DNA of 64,000 nucleotides from Paraburkholderia caffeinitolerans (lineage in GTDB: Bacteria; Pseudomonadota; Gammaproteobacteria; Burkholderiales; Burkholderiaceae): positions 186,001-250,000 of the forward strand of contig NZ_CADIKL010000002.1 of the NCBI RefSeq assembly GCF_902859945.1. The letters run 5' to 3'. This document shows positions 1-8,140 of the stretch, one piece after another. Numbering within the stretch: position 1 is the first letter of the stretch; every line of letters begins with the position of its first letter. A program made the translations under genes and the position numbers. Below the pieces are notes generated by a model, which saw only the letters and a program-made list of their open reading frames with translations, searched no databases and was not told where the DNA came from.

Positions 1-1
1 G

Positions 2-958
2 CCGGTGGCCGTGCGCGACGCCATGCCCGGCGACGTGCTCGAAGTGAGGATTCTCGACATCCGCCCGCGCATGAGCGCGAACCCGTGCTACCACGGCAAG
101 GCCTTCGGCAGCAATGCCGCAACGTGGTGGGGCTTTCATTACCGCGATCTGCTCACGGAACCGCGCGAGCGCGAAGTCGTGACCATCTTCGAGATCGACT
201 GCGAACGCTCCGACGGCAAAGCGCGCGCGCTCTACAACTTCCGCTGGACGCCGCAACGCGATCCGGCTGGCGTACTGCATCCGACCATCGACTATCCCGG
301 CGTACCGGTCGACCATTCCACCATCGAAAAGAATTACGATGTCCTGATCGATATTGAAATACCGGTTCGTCCGCATTTTGGCGTGATTGCGGTGGCGCCC
401 GCCCAGAACGGTTTAATCGACTCCATTCCGCCTTCGAGCTTCGCGGGCAATCTGGACAACTGGCGCGTGACGCGCGGCGCCAGTGTATTTCTGCGCGTAG
501 CCGTGCCGGGAGCGTTGTTCTCGATTGGCGATCCACACGCGTCCCAGGGCGACTCGGAGCTATGCGGCACCGCCATCGAGTGCTCGCTGACCGGCGACTT
601 TCAACTGGTGCTGCACAAGAATGGCGAGATCGATCCCAACGCCCCCTTCGCCGACTTGACCTACCCGCTCGTTGAAACCGCTAACGAGTGGATACTTCAT
701 GGCTTCAGTTCTCCGAACCATCTAACCGAATTCGGGCAAAAGGCGCAGAGCCACATCTACATGAAGTCGACGCTCGACGAAGCCATGCGCGACGCCTTTC
801 GCAAGGCTCGCCGTTTCCTCATGTCCGTCAAGAAACTCAGCGAGGACGAAGCCGTCACGCTCATTTCGGTGGCTGTCGACTTTGGCATCACGCAGGTCGT
901 CAATGGCAACTGGGGCGTGCATGCGATTATCAGGAAGTCGCTATTCACGGGCGCCTGA
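2..958 (+). CDS. Acetamidase/formamidase family protein, 5'-truncated by the window edge
   Basis: The first visible residues (P-V-A-V-R-D-A-M-P-G-D) match the internal 'G-P-[IV]-x-V-x-G-A-x-P-G-D' segment of the FmdA/AmdA fold, so the real start lies upstream of the window and about 318 residues of the protein remain. Members hydrolyse acetamide or formamide to ammonia and the acid. Family-like features are the G-x-x-H-x-x-x-G-D-x-E-x-x-G-T-A-x-E motif (here GDPHASQGDSELCGTAIEC, around residue 178) and a C-terminal all-helical segment ending near V-V-N-G-N-W-G. A glutathione S-transferase gene follows on the same strand after about 80 bp. Substrate is not determined by the sequence. Family assignment is firm. 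Confidence 0.82.
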   Translation, partial: PVAVRDAMPGDVLEVRILDIRPRMSANPCYHGKAFGSNAATWWGFHYRDLLTEPREREVVTIFEIDCERSDGKARALYNFRWTPQRDPAGVLHPTIDYPGVPVDHSTIEKNYDVLIDIEIPVRPHFGVIAVAPAQNGLIDSIPPSSFAGNLDNWRVTRGASVFLRVAVPGALFSIGDPHASQGDSELCGTAIECSLTGDFQLVLHKNGEIDPNAPFADLTYPLVETANEWILHGFSSPNHLTEFGQKAQSHIYMKSTLDEAMRDAFRKARRFLMSVKKLSEDEAVTLISVAVDFGITQVVNGNWGVHAIIRKSLFTGA

Positions 959-1037
959 TCGGTTGCGTTGGTCTGGAGCGCAACCGATCCCGCCTTCCGG
1001 TACTATTTCGGCTTCTATCCTGTCCCGGAGATAAGCC

Positions 1038-1640
1038 GTGATTACGCTTTTTCATGCTCCGCATTCGCGCTCTTCGCGCATGATCTTCCTGCTCGAAGAG
1101 CTTGGCGCGCCGTATCAGATCAAGTCCGTCGATATTCGCCGGGGCAACGGCACAGGCGCCGTTGACGCGGCCAATCCGCATCCGCACGGCAAGGTGCCGG
1201 TCATCGAAGACGATGGCACGGTGGTGTTCGAAAGCGCCGCTATTGCCTGCTATCTCACGGACAAATTCCCGGACGCGGGCATCGGCCCGGTGGTGGGTTC
1301 GCCGATGCGCGGCGCTTATCTGACCTGGCTGGCCTATTACGCGGGCGTGATGGAACCCGCGTGGGTCGGCAAGTTCATGGGCATCACGCCGCCGCGCGGC
1401 ACGGCGGGCTGGGTCGAACCCGATGAAGTCATGGTGCACGTCAATCGCACCCTGCAAAGCGGCCCTTATTTGCTGGGCGAATCTTTTTCCGCCGCCGATA
1501 TTCTGGTCGCCACGACCTTCGCGCTGTTCATGGGCAGCCCGCTGCTGGAACGCACCACACTGCTGGAAGATTACGTCCAGCGCGTCACCAGCCGCCCTGC
1601 TTTCGCACGCGCGCAGGCCCGCGAGAACGCGCAGGCATAA
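1038..1640 (+). CDS. Glutathione S-transferase family protein
   Basis: 200 aa, the usual size for a soluble bacterial GST. The N-terminal thioredoxin-like domain starts ITLFHAPHSRSSR, with the putative catalytic Ser in the H-S-R-S-S-R turn, and carries the cis-proline G-site motif K-V-P-V-I followed by the E-S-A-A-I motif that contacts glutathione. The rest is the alpha-helical C-terminal domain. The start is GTG at 1038, preceded by GGAG eight bases upstream. It lies downstream of the acetamidase and converges on the molybdenum hydroxylase genes across a perfect hairpin. The electrophilic substrate cannot be read from the sequence. Confidence 0.85.
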   Translation: MITLFHAPHSRSSRMIFLLEELGAPYQIKSVDIRRGNGTGAVDAANPHPHGKVPVIEDDGTVVFESAAIACYLTDKFPDAGIGPVVGSPMRGAYLTWLAYYAGVMEPAWVGKFMGITPPRGTAGWVEPDEVMVHVNRTLQSGPYLLGESFSAADILVATTFALFMGSPLLERTTLLEDYVQRVTSRPAFARAQARENAQA

Positions 1641-1651
1641 ACACATCAGCA

Positions 1652-1680
1652 CTCAAGGCAAGGGTTTTCCTTGCCTTGAG
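1652..1680. terminator. Perfect 12-bp hairpin between convergent genes
   Basis: CTCAAGGCAAGG at 1652-1663 and CCTTGCCTTGAG at 1669-1680 are exact reverse complements around the loop GTTTT. It sits 12 bp past the GST stop and 11 bp past the stop of the opposing molybdenum hydroxylase gene. There is no clear T-tract on either side, so a bidirectional transcript-end hairpin is likely but a canonical intrinsic terminator is not proven. Confidence 0.6.
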
Positions 1681-1691
1681 CGCGTTCCCCC

Positions 1692-3938
1692 CTACGCCCG
1701 CATCTGCAAATTGAACGGCGTTTCGCGCAAGCGCTTGCCCGTCAAACTGAACACCGCATTGGCAATGGCCGGCGCAACCGACGGGCCCGCGAGTTCGCCC
1801 ACACCGCCTGGCTTGCTCACGTCGCCTTGCACGAGATGAATGTCGATGTCGGGCATATCGCTCATTCTCATCACGCGATACGTGTCGAAGTTGCTCTGCT
1901 GCACGCGGCCGTTGCGAATGTCGATGCGATCGCTCGTGGCATGGCCGAGGCCCCACATCAGGCCGCCATAAAGCTGCTCTTCCACGCCGCCCGGTGACAC
2001 CGCAATCCCGCAATCGGTCACGCAGGTGAGTTTCTCGACCACCACCGTGTCGCCCTTGCGCTTCACACGCGCAATCACGGCGATGTAACTGCTGTAGGCC
2101 TCATTGGTCGAAATGCCGAGCGCGGTACCGGCCGGCAAGGCCTGCCCCCAGCCCGCGCGCTTCGCCGCTTCGCGCAACACCGCGACGTGTCGCGGCCGCT
2201 CGCTCATATGCGCAATGCGAAACTCCAGCGGGTCGCGGCGCGCCGCGTGTGCAGCCTCGTCCATGATGGACTCCACGGCGAACACGTTCGGGATATAGCT
2301 TACGGCGCGATACCAGCCCGTGGGCACACCCGTCTCATGACGTACCCAGCCGATGTCGCGATGCGGCGCGCTATAGGCGAATTCCCACTTGTTGATGGCC
2401 TCGGTCGTGCTGTAGTCCATGCGGTCAGCGCGGTCGAGGTAGCCTGGCTCCCACTGCTCGGGCGAAGCCGGCGAAACCGCGCGCAATTCCAGCGACGCAA
2501 GCTGCCCCTTCGAATCGACCACGGCCCGCGCGCGGTGATGCGTGGCCGCGTGATAATACAGCGCGCGCATCTCGTCCTCGCGGCTGTTCATCAGCTTGAC
2601 CGGCTTGCCGGTCTTGATCGCAAGCCACGTCACTTCGAAGAGCCAGTACTTCGATTCGCGTGCGCCGAAGCTGCCGCCCGAGACCAGCTCGTGCAGCGTC
2701 ACACGATTCTCAGGAATACTACCGATTACCTCGGCGGCCTCCAGCGCCGAGGACGGCACCTGCAATCCACCCCAGTATTCGATACCGCCGTTTCTGGCCC
2801 ACGCGGTCACGTTGACCGGTTCGAGCGGATTCGCGGCCTTGTACGGCATCGTGTACGACGCTTCGATCATTTTCCCGCCGGCCGCCTTGGCCGCCTGGGC
2901 CGTTTTGGCGTCGCCGTTCTGGACGGTCGGCACCACACGCGCAGCAGGATCGTTCAGCCATGCCGCCTGGCGCGCCGCCAGCGTGCTGCTGTCGAACGAC
3001 TCGAAAGGGCTGTCGTCCCATTCGATCTGCAGCGCCGCCTGGCCGCGATGCGCGGCCCAGTAGTCGTCCGCGAGCACGGCCACGCCCGCCTGATTGCCGC
3101 CGAGAATGTCGGGCCGCGCGGGAATCCGCAGCACGTCGCGCACGCCGGGAATGGCGAGCGCGGCCTTCGTGTCGACGCTGCGCACGCGGCCATCGATCAT
3201 GGGCGCGCGCGCGATCACCGCCACGAGCATGCCGGGCAGCGATACGTCGATGCTGTACCCGAAGCTGCCGGTGGTCTTCTGCGCGGCATCGCGCTTCTTG
3301 CGCAGCTTGCCCACATACTTGAACTCGCCGGGCGGCTTGAGCGCGACGTCTTTCGGCGCGGGCAGTTTCGCCGCGCGCGCGGCGAGCGAGCCATAGGTTG
3401 CACGGCGACCACTCGCGGCTTCCACCACGTTGCCATTGTCGGTCGTGCACGCCGATGCCGGCACACCCCACTGCTGCGCCGCGGCTTCGATCAGCATCGC
3501 GCGCGCCGTCGCGCCCGCGCGGCGCAGGCGCTCGTATTCGAGCGAGACGCTGGTGCTGCCACCCGTCGAAAACACCTTCCAGAGCGGATGAATGTATTGC
3601 GGGAAGAACGGATCCTCGGGCGTGATGACCTCCACGCGGAACGGATCGACGTCGAGTTCCTCGGCCACCACCGCTGCGAGCGCTGTGCGCGTGCCCGTGC
3701 CGGAATCGTGCTTGTGGACGACGAGCTTGATCGTGTCGTCGGGCAGCACGCGCACCCATGCGTTGGGCTCGAACTCGCCGCGCTGCGGATGCGGGTCGCC
3801 GCTGATGTTCGACTCCGCTGCCGCTGCGGCGTGCGCCTCGGGAAGCACGAAACCCACTGCGAGGCCGGCGGCCAGCAGCGCGGAACCCTGCTTCAGGAAG
3901 CGGCGGCGCGCAGCGCCGTGTTGATCGTTATGGCGCAT
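1692..3938 (-). CDS. IorB-type molybdopterin-binding subunit of an exported xanthine oxidase-family hydroxylase
   Basis: 748 aa with an N-terminal twin-arginine signal (R-R-R-F-L-K-Q at residues 11-17 followed by an Ala/Leu-rich stretch), so it is probably moved folded to the periplasm. The remainder is the molybdenum-cofactor domain of the isoquinoline 1-oxidoreductase/aldehyde dehydrogenase group, including a G-G-S-F-G-A-R-E loop and the G-V-G-E motif near residue 715 that carries the catalytic glutamate of xanthine oxidase-family enzymes. It abuts the [2Fe-2S] subunit gene (TGA immediately followed by ATG), so the two form one operon. Family members hydroxylate N-heterocycles or aldehydes; the substrate here is unknown. 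No separate cytochrome c subunit gene adjoins. Confidence 0.87.
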   Translation of the reverse strand: MRHNDQHGAARRRFLKQGSALLAAGLAVGFVLPEAHAAAAAESNISGDPHPQRGEFEPNAWVRVLPDDTIKLVVHKHDSGTGTRTALAAVVAEELDVDPFRVEVITPEDPFFPQYIHPLWKVFSTGGSTSVSLEYERLRRAGATARAMLIEAAAQQWGVPASACTTDNGNVVEAASGRRATYGSLAARAAKLPAPKDVALKPPGEFKYVGKLRKKRDAAQKTTGSFGYSIDVSLPGMLVAVIARAPMIDGRVRSVDTKAALAIPGVRDVLRIPARPDILGGNQAGVAVLADDYWAAHRGQAALQIEWDDSPFESFDSSTLAARQAAWLNDPAARVVPTVQNGDAKTAQAAKAAGGKMIEASYTMPYKAANPLEPVNVTAWARNGGIEYWGGLQVPSSALEAAEVIGSIPENRVTLHELVSGGSFGARESKYWLFEVTWLAIKTGKPVKLMNSREDEMRALYYHAATHHRARAVVDSKGQLASLELRAVSPASPEQWEPGYLDRADRMDYSTTEAINKWEFAYSAPHRDIGWVRHETGVPTGWYRAVSYIPNVFAVESIMDEAAHAARRDPLEFRIAHMSERPRHVAVLREAAKRAGWGQALPAGTALGISTNEAYSSYIAVIARVKRKGDTVVVEKLTCVTDCGIAVSPGGVEEQLYGGLMWGLGHATSDRIDIRNGRVQQSNFDTYRVMRMSDMPDIDIHLVQGDVSKPGGVGELAGPSVAPAIANAVFSLTGKRLRETPFNLQMRA

Positions 3939-4448
3939 TCAAGCCTCCTTGCCGGCGTGTTCCGGCATGGGTGTGACAATCGCATTCAAGGTGGGATCGC
4001 CCGAAGCGGCCCGCTTGATCGCGCGATGAATGCGTCCATAGGTGCCGCAGCGGCACACGTTGCCCGACATCGTCGAAACGATGGTGGCGTCGTCGGGCTT
4101 GCCGTCTTGCGCGAGCATCGCCGCCGCTTGCATCAACTGGCCCGATTGGCAATAACCGCATTGCGGCACGTCTTCGGCAATCCACGCGAGTTGCAGCGGA
4201 TGGCGTCCGTCGTGAGACAAACCTTCGATGGTCGTGATGCGCCGCCCGTCCGCCGCCGCTGCCGGCAGCATGCACGACCGCACCGCCGCGCCTTCCATGT
4301 GCACCGTGCAAGCGCCGCATTGGCCCTTGCCGCAACCGAACTTCGTGCCGGTGAGCTTGAGACGGTCACGCAGCACCCAGAGCAAGGGCATGTCTTCCGG
4401 CACATCGTCGAACGTATGCCGGGTATCGTTCACCACAATCGAAATCAC
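3939..4448 (-). CDS. IorA-type [2Fe-2S] subunit of the molybdenum hydroxylase
   Basis: 169 aa. It has two [2Fe-2S] clusters typical of xanthine oxidase-family small subunits: a plant-ferredoxin type cluster (C39, C44, C47, C59) and an alpha-helical cluster (C97, C100, C132, C134). There is no signal peptide of its own, so it probably hitch-hikes through Tat with the partner carrying the twin-arginine signal. It is the first gene of a two-gene operon, with its stop abutting the start of the large subunit. The LysR gene on the other strand is a candidate regulator. Confidence 0.9.
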   Translation of the reverse strand: MISIVVNDTRHTFDDVPEDMPLLWVLRDRLKLTGTKFGCGKGQCGACTVHMEGAAVRSCMLPAAAADGRRITTIEGLSHDGRHPLQLAWIAEDVPQCGYCQSGQLMQAAAMLAQDGKPDDATIVSTMSGNVCRCGTYGRIHRAIKRAASGDPTLNAIVTPMPEHAGKEA

Positions 4449-4645
4449 GCGCTGTCTCCTACGTTATTCATGTTATTTCCGGGGTTTTTCCCGCAGGATT
4501 TTTCCCGTATCGTTGCGGCTTCGGGTCGCTTTCAAATCGCTTCACGTTTTCCAGCGCGTGCCCGCAAACACGGCTGCATTATTGAAAGCCCCTGCGCGGG
4601 AAGCCAGCGATCATTTCGTCGATCCTCTGTAAGCCGGACTAACAC

Positions 4646-5536
4646 ATGCTCAAGCGTTACCCCTCGATCCAGTCGATGCAGGCCTTTCTGCAAGCGGCAA
4701 AGGTCGGCAGTTTTTCGAGCGCTGCGCGCCAGCTCTCGCTCACGCACAGCGCGATCAGCCAGCAGATTCGCTCGCTCGAGGACTACATCGGCCAGCCGCT
4801 GTTCGCGCGCGTGGGCGGGCGCATCGCGCTCACCGACGCGGGCACGCTGTTCGCCAATCAGCTTTCGGCGGGGCTCGAGCAGATCGACCGTGCGATCTCG
4901 ACCGTCAAGGGCCGGCCGGCCGGCCCTTCCATCACGCTCGACGTCGACCCCGAACTCATGCAAGGATGGTTTCCCTCGCGCTTGCCCGCGATCGTGGAGG
5001 CGCTCGACGGCGTCTCGCTGACCGTGCTTTCCGCGTCGCGCTACGACCGTTTCACGTTCGAGCATGTCGATCTCGCGCTGCGCTACGGGTATGGGGAATG
5101 GGAAGGCGTGGACAGCACGCTGGTGTGTCACGACCGGCTCGCGGCCATGGCCTCGCCCGCGCTGCTCGCGCGCCACGGCCTCACGCTGCCGCTCACGCCC
5201 GAACAGGTCCTGACGCTGCCGCTGCTCGGCTACACCAAGCGTTCGTGGATTCCCTGGCTGGAAGAGTCCGGCCTGCCGGGCGTGGAACCCGACAACATCG
5301 CGGTGCTGGACAACGCGGCGGGGCTCGTGGCCGCGCTAGGCTCGGGGATGGGCGCGGGGCTCGCGCGCGGCCTGCTGGCCGCCGATGCACGCCGCGAAGG
5401 GCGCATCGTGCCGCTCAACGACATCGAACTGCCTACCCACTACAACCTCTACGCGCTCTGGCCGCGCGAGCGCGCGGCGCACGTGGCGCCACTGGTGCGG
5501 GTGATCAGCGAGCTGGTGGCGCGCACGCTGGCGTGA
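4646..5536 (+). CDS. LysR-family regulator (GcvA-like), divergent from iorAB-type operon
   Basis: 296 aa. The N-terminal winged helix-turn-helix spans roughly residues 5-65 (A-A-R-Q-L-S-L-T-H-S-A-I-S-Q-Q-I is the recognition region), followed by a periplasmic-binding-type effector domain. It is divergent from the molybdenum hydroxylase operon with about 200 bp between the starts, the usual arrangement for a LysR protein and its target. The intergenic region contains two copies of TTTTTCCCG (4485-4493 and 4499-4507). The effector is unknown. Confidence 0.85.
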   Translation: MLKRYPSIQSMQAFLQAAKVGSFSSAARQLSLTHSAISQQIRSLEDYIGQPLFARVGGRIALTDAGTLFANQLSAGLEQIDRAISTVKGRPAGPSITLDVDPELMQGWFPSRLPAIVEALDGVSLTVLSASRYDRFTFEHVDLALRYGYGEWEGVDSTLVCHDRLAAMASPALLARHGLTLPLTPEQVLTLPLLGYTKRSWIPWLEESGLPGVEPDNIAVLDNAAGLVAALGSGMGAGLARGLLAADARREGRIVPLNDIELPTHYNLYALWPRERAAHVAPLVRVISELVARTLA

Positions 5537-5581
5537 GGTTCCTATGAGTTGCATCGATCCGGCGGGGTTGCGGATCGGGCT

Positions 5582-6472
5582 TCAGCCCTCCATCGCGGCG
5601 GCTACTTCGCGCACGGTGTCGAGAAACGCCTCCAGCACCGGCGACGTGTCGTCGGCGCGATAGCGCGCGTGCAGCGAAACGTCGAGATCGGTCTGGGCGA
5701 GCTTCACGAACACCACTCCGCCGGTCGAGATCTGCTTTGCAGAGGTCGGCAGCAGCGCCACACCCAGCCCTTCCCTCACGAGCGACAACAGCGTATGCAC
5801 CTCTACCACCTCGTGCACGATCTGGGGCGTGAAACGCGCCTTCACGCAGGCGTCCTGAAGCGAACGCGCAAGCTGCGACTGGCGCAAGCCAAACGAAATG
5901 AAGCGCTCGTGCGCAAGCTCGCCCAGGGCGATCTGCTTGCGCGCGGCCAGCGGATGATCGGCCGGCAGCACCGCCATGGCCGTATCGCGGCCGATCGCTT
6001 CGCTGCGGATCGCGGGATCGTCCTGGTACAGACGGAAGAAGCACACGTCGAGCCTCTTCTCCTTGAGCGCCGCGATCTGCTCCACCGGCGTCATTTCGTT
6101 GAGCGTCCAGCGCACCTGCGGATGGCGGCTCGCGAACACGCTCAGCGCGCGCGGAATGGGCGCGACCATGGCCGAGCTGATGATGCCCACGGCGAGATTG
6201 CCCATTTCGCCCCGGCCTGCGCAACGCGTGAGATCGATCGCGCGCTCGAACTGCGCGAAGATCAGCGGCACCTGTTTGCTCAGTGTTTTCCCTGCCTCGG
6301 TGAGTTCGACGCGATGCTGCGAGCGGATGAACAGCGCCGTGCCCAGCTCCTCCTCAAGCAGACGAATCTGCTGGCTCAGCGGCGGCTGGGAAATGTGCAG
6401 CCGCGCGGCTGCGCGGCCGAAATGGAGTTCGTCGGCAAGCGCCGCGAAGTAACGCAAGAGACGCAAATCCAT
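5582..6472 (-). CDS. LysR-family regulator, divergent from NCS2 purine permease
   Basis: The protein is 296 aa if started at the ATG at 6472 (M-D-L-R-L-L-R-Y-F); an upstream in-frame extension to 6562 has no family similarity and was not used. The winged HTH carries F-G-R-A-A-A-R-L-H-I-S-Q-P-P-L-S-Q-Q, as in the CbbR/CatR/BenM branch, followed by an effector-binding domain. It is transcribed divergently from the permease and 8-oxoguanine deaminase-like genes, so regulation of that purine pair is a reasonable inference. Confidence 0.85.
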   Translation of the reverse strand: MDLRLLRYFAALADELHFGRAAARLHISQPPLSQQIRLLEEELGTALFIRSQHRVELTEAGKTLSKQVPLIFAQFERAIDLTRCAGRGEMGNLAVGIISSAMVAPIPRALSVFASRHPQVRWTLNEMTPVEQIAALKEKRLDVCFFRLYQDDPAIRSEAIGRDTAMAVLPADHPLAARKQIALGELAHERFISFGLRQSQLARSLQDACVKARFTPQIVHEVVEVHTLLSLVREGLGVALLPTSAKQISTGGVVFVKLAQTDLDVSLHARYRADDTSPVLEAFLDTVREVAAAMEG

Positions 6473-6680
6473 GGGGGTCCATATCGCAAACGTATCAAGA
6501 TCGATGGGAAAAAATATTGTACAGAGCGATTTCGTCTTGTGAAACTTGGTCGCAAGCTGCACCCGTTTCTCTCTGGGGAGACCGCGGCCCGATCAGTTTA
6601 TTGCAATCGCAGCATGACTAGAAGTCCGAATTAACTGGCCGGCACGAATCGGCCCGGAAATGAAAATCAGGAGACATGTC

Positions 6681-8045
6681 ATGAACACCGCCTCACATCC
6701 CGTCGATAGAATTCTCCCCTGGCGCCAGATGCTCACGCTCGGCATGCAGCATATGCTGGTGGCCTATATCGGCGCGATTGCCGTGCCGTTGATCGTCGCT
6801 TCGGCGCTCAAGATGTCGCCTGCGGACACTACGGTGCTCATCAGCACCGCGCTGTTCTGCTCCGGCATCTCGACGATCTTTCAAACCGTCGGCGCCTGGA
6901 AACTCGGCGTGAAGCTGCCGATCCTGCAAGGCGTGGCGTTCAGCAGCGTTGGGCCCGTGATCGCCATCGGCCTTACGCCCGGCATCGGCTTCACGGGTGT
7001 ATGCGGCGCGGTGATCGGCGCAGGCCTGCTCACAGCGTTCGCCGCGCCCCTGGTCGGCCGGCTACGGCGCTTCTTCCCGCCCGTGGTGACGGGCTGCATC
7101 GTCACCGTGATCGGCATGCAGCTCTTTCCGGTCGCGTATCAATGGGTGGGCGGCGGCGGCGGCGTCGACAAAGAGGCATTCGGCTCGCTCCCGTTCCTCG
7201 GCGTCACGCTGCTGGTCGCCACCGTGATTCTTCTGATCAACCGCTTCGGCTCGCCGTTCGTGCGCAATCTTTCGGTGCTGATCGGGCTGGTCGTGGGCAC
7301 CGGGCTCGCCGTCATGCTCGGCATGGGCCATTACGCCAACGTTGCCGCCACGCCGTGGTTCACGCTGCCCGTGCCGTTCTATTTCGGCAAGCCCGAATTC
7401 TCCATCGTGCCCATCGCCACCATGGCCGTGGTGATGATCGTGCAGATGGTCGAGTCGATGGGCCTGTTCGTGGCAATCGGCGACATCGTGGAAAAGGAAG
7501 TGAGCGAGGAAGACGTGGTACGCGGCCTGCGCGCCAATGGCGTGGCGAGCGCGATTGCCGGCATGTTCGCCGCGTTCCCGTTCATCGCCTTCATGGAGAA
7601 CGTGGGCCTCGTGATTCTGACCGGCGTGCGTAGCCGCTGGATTGTTGCGATAAGCGGTGTGTTGATGTGCGCCGTCGCGCTCGTGCCCAAGGTCGGCGCC
7701 ATCGTGGCGGCGACGCCTTCGGCGGCGCTCGGCGGCGCGGGCATCGCCATGTTCGGCGTGGTGGTGGCCGCTGGCGTGCAAACGCTCGCCAAGGTCGACT
7801 TCGAGAACAATCGCTACAACGTGCTGATCGTGGGCTTCACGATTGCAACGGCGCTGATTCCGGTCATGACCCCGCAGTTGTTCGCCCATATGCCCGCATG
7901 GACCCAACCTTTCGTGCACAGCGGCGTCGTGCTCGCCTGCCTCGTTTCCGTCGGGCTCAACGCCGTGCTGAACGGCGTGCGTCCCGCCGAACGCGCCCAG
8001 GACGAGCACGCCGACGCAGCTTGCGCAACGATGGTGCGCGACTGA
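6681..8045 (+). CDS. NCS2-family nucleobase:cation symporter (urate/xanthine permease-like)
   Basis: 454 aa from the ATG at 6681, which has AGGAGA seven bases upstream. About 12-14 hydrophobic segments are visible. The NCS2 marks are Q-G-V-A-F-S-S-V-G-P in the first third and E-N-V-G-L-V-I-L-T-G-V-x-S-R near the middle, matching the nucleobase-ascorbate transporter signature region of the xanthine/urate branch. The next gene is an 8-oxoguanine-deaminase-like amidohydrolase, so import of urate, xanthine or an oxidised purine is likely. Exact specificity cannot be read from the sequence. Confidence 0.88.
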   Translation: MNTASHPVDRILPWRQMLTLGMQHMLVAYIGAIAVPLIVASALKMSPADTTVLISTALFCSGISTIFQTVGAWKLGVKLPILQGVAFSSVGPVIAIGLTPGIGFTGVCGAVIGAGLLTAFAAPLVGRLRRFFPPVVTGCIVTVIGMQLFPVAYQWVGGGGGVDKEAFGSLPFLGVTLLVATVILLINRFGSPFVRNLSVLIGLVVGTGLAVMLGMGHYANVAATPWFTLPVPFYFGKPEFSIVPIATMAVVMIVQMVESMGLFVAIGDIVEKEVSEEDVVRGLRANGVASAIAGMFAAFPFIAFMENVGLVILTGVRSRWIVAISGVLMCAVALVPKVGAIVAATPSAALGGAGIAMFGVVVAAGVQTLAKVDFENNRYNVLIVGFTIATALIPVMTPQLFAHMPAWTQPFVHSGVVLACLVSVGLNAVLNGVRPAERAQDEHADAACATMVRD

Positions 8046-8076
8046 TACGTGACTGATGCGCGACTAACACTCGCCG

Positions 8077-8088
8077 GCTCGCGCGAGC
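8077..8088. repeat. 12-bp perfect palindrome between permease and amidohydrolase genes
   Basis: GCTCGCGCGAGC is self-complementary and lies in the 95-bp gap between the NCS2 gene and the downstream amidohydrolase. It has no T-tract and could be an mRNA processing or attenuation hairpin. The function is unproven, and short CG-rich palindromes arise by chance in this genome. Confidence 0.3.
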
Positions 8089-8140
8089 GCCCCGCGTGCT
8101 CGCGCATCGCCCCCAACACACATAATAAGGATGCCTGATC

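Noticed and set aside
2187..5021. 944-codon open frame on the plus strand opposite the molybdenum hydroxylase genes
   Set aside because: It is rich in Arg, His and Ala with no motif, and lies antisense to the well-supported iorAB-type operon; it reflects GC-rich third positions.
5549..6634. 361-codon plus-strand open frame opposite a LysR gene
   Set aside because: It overlaps a clear LysR gene on the other strand and is an Arg/His-rich shadow.
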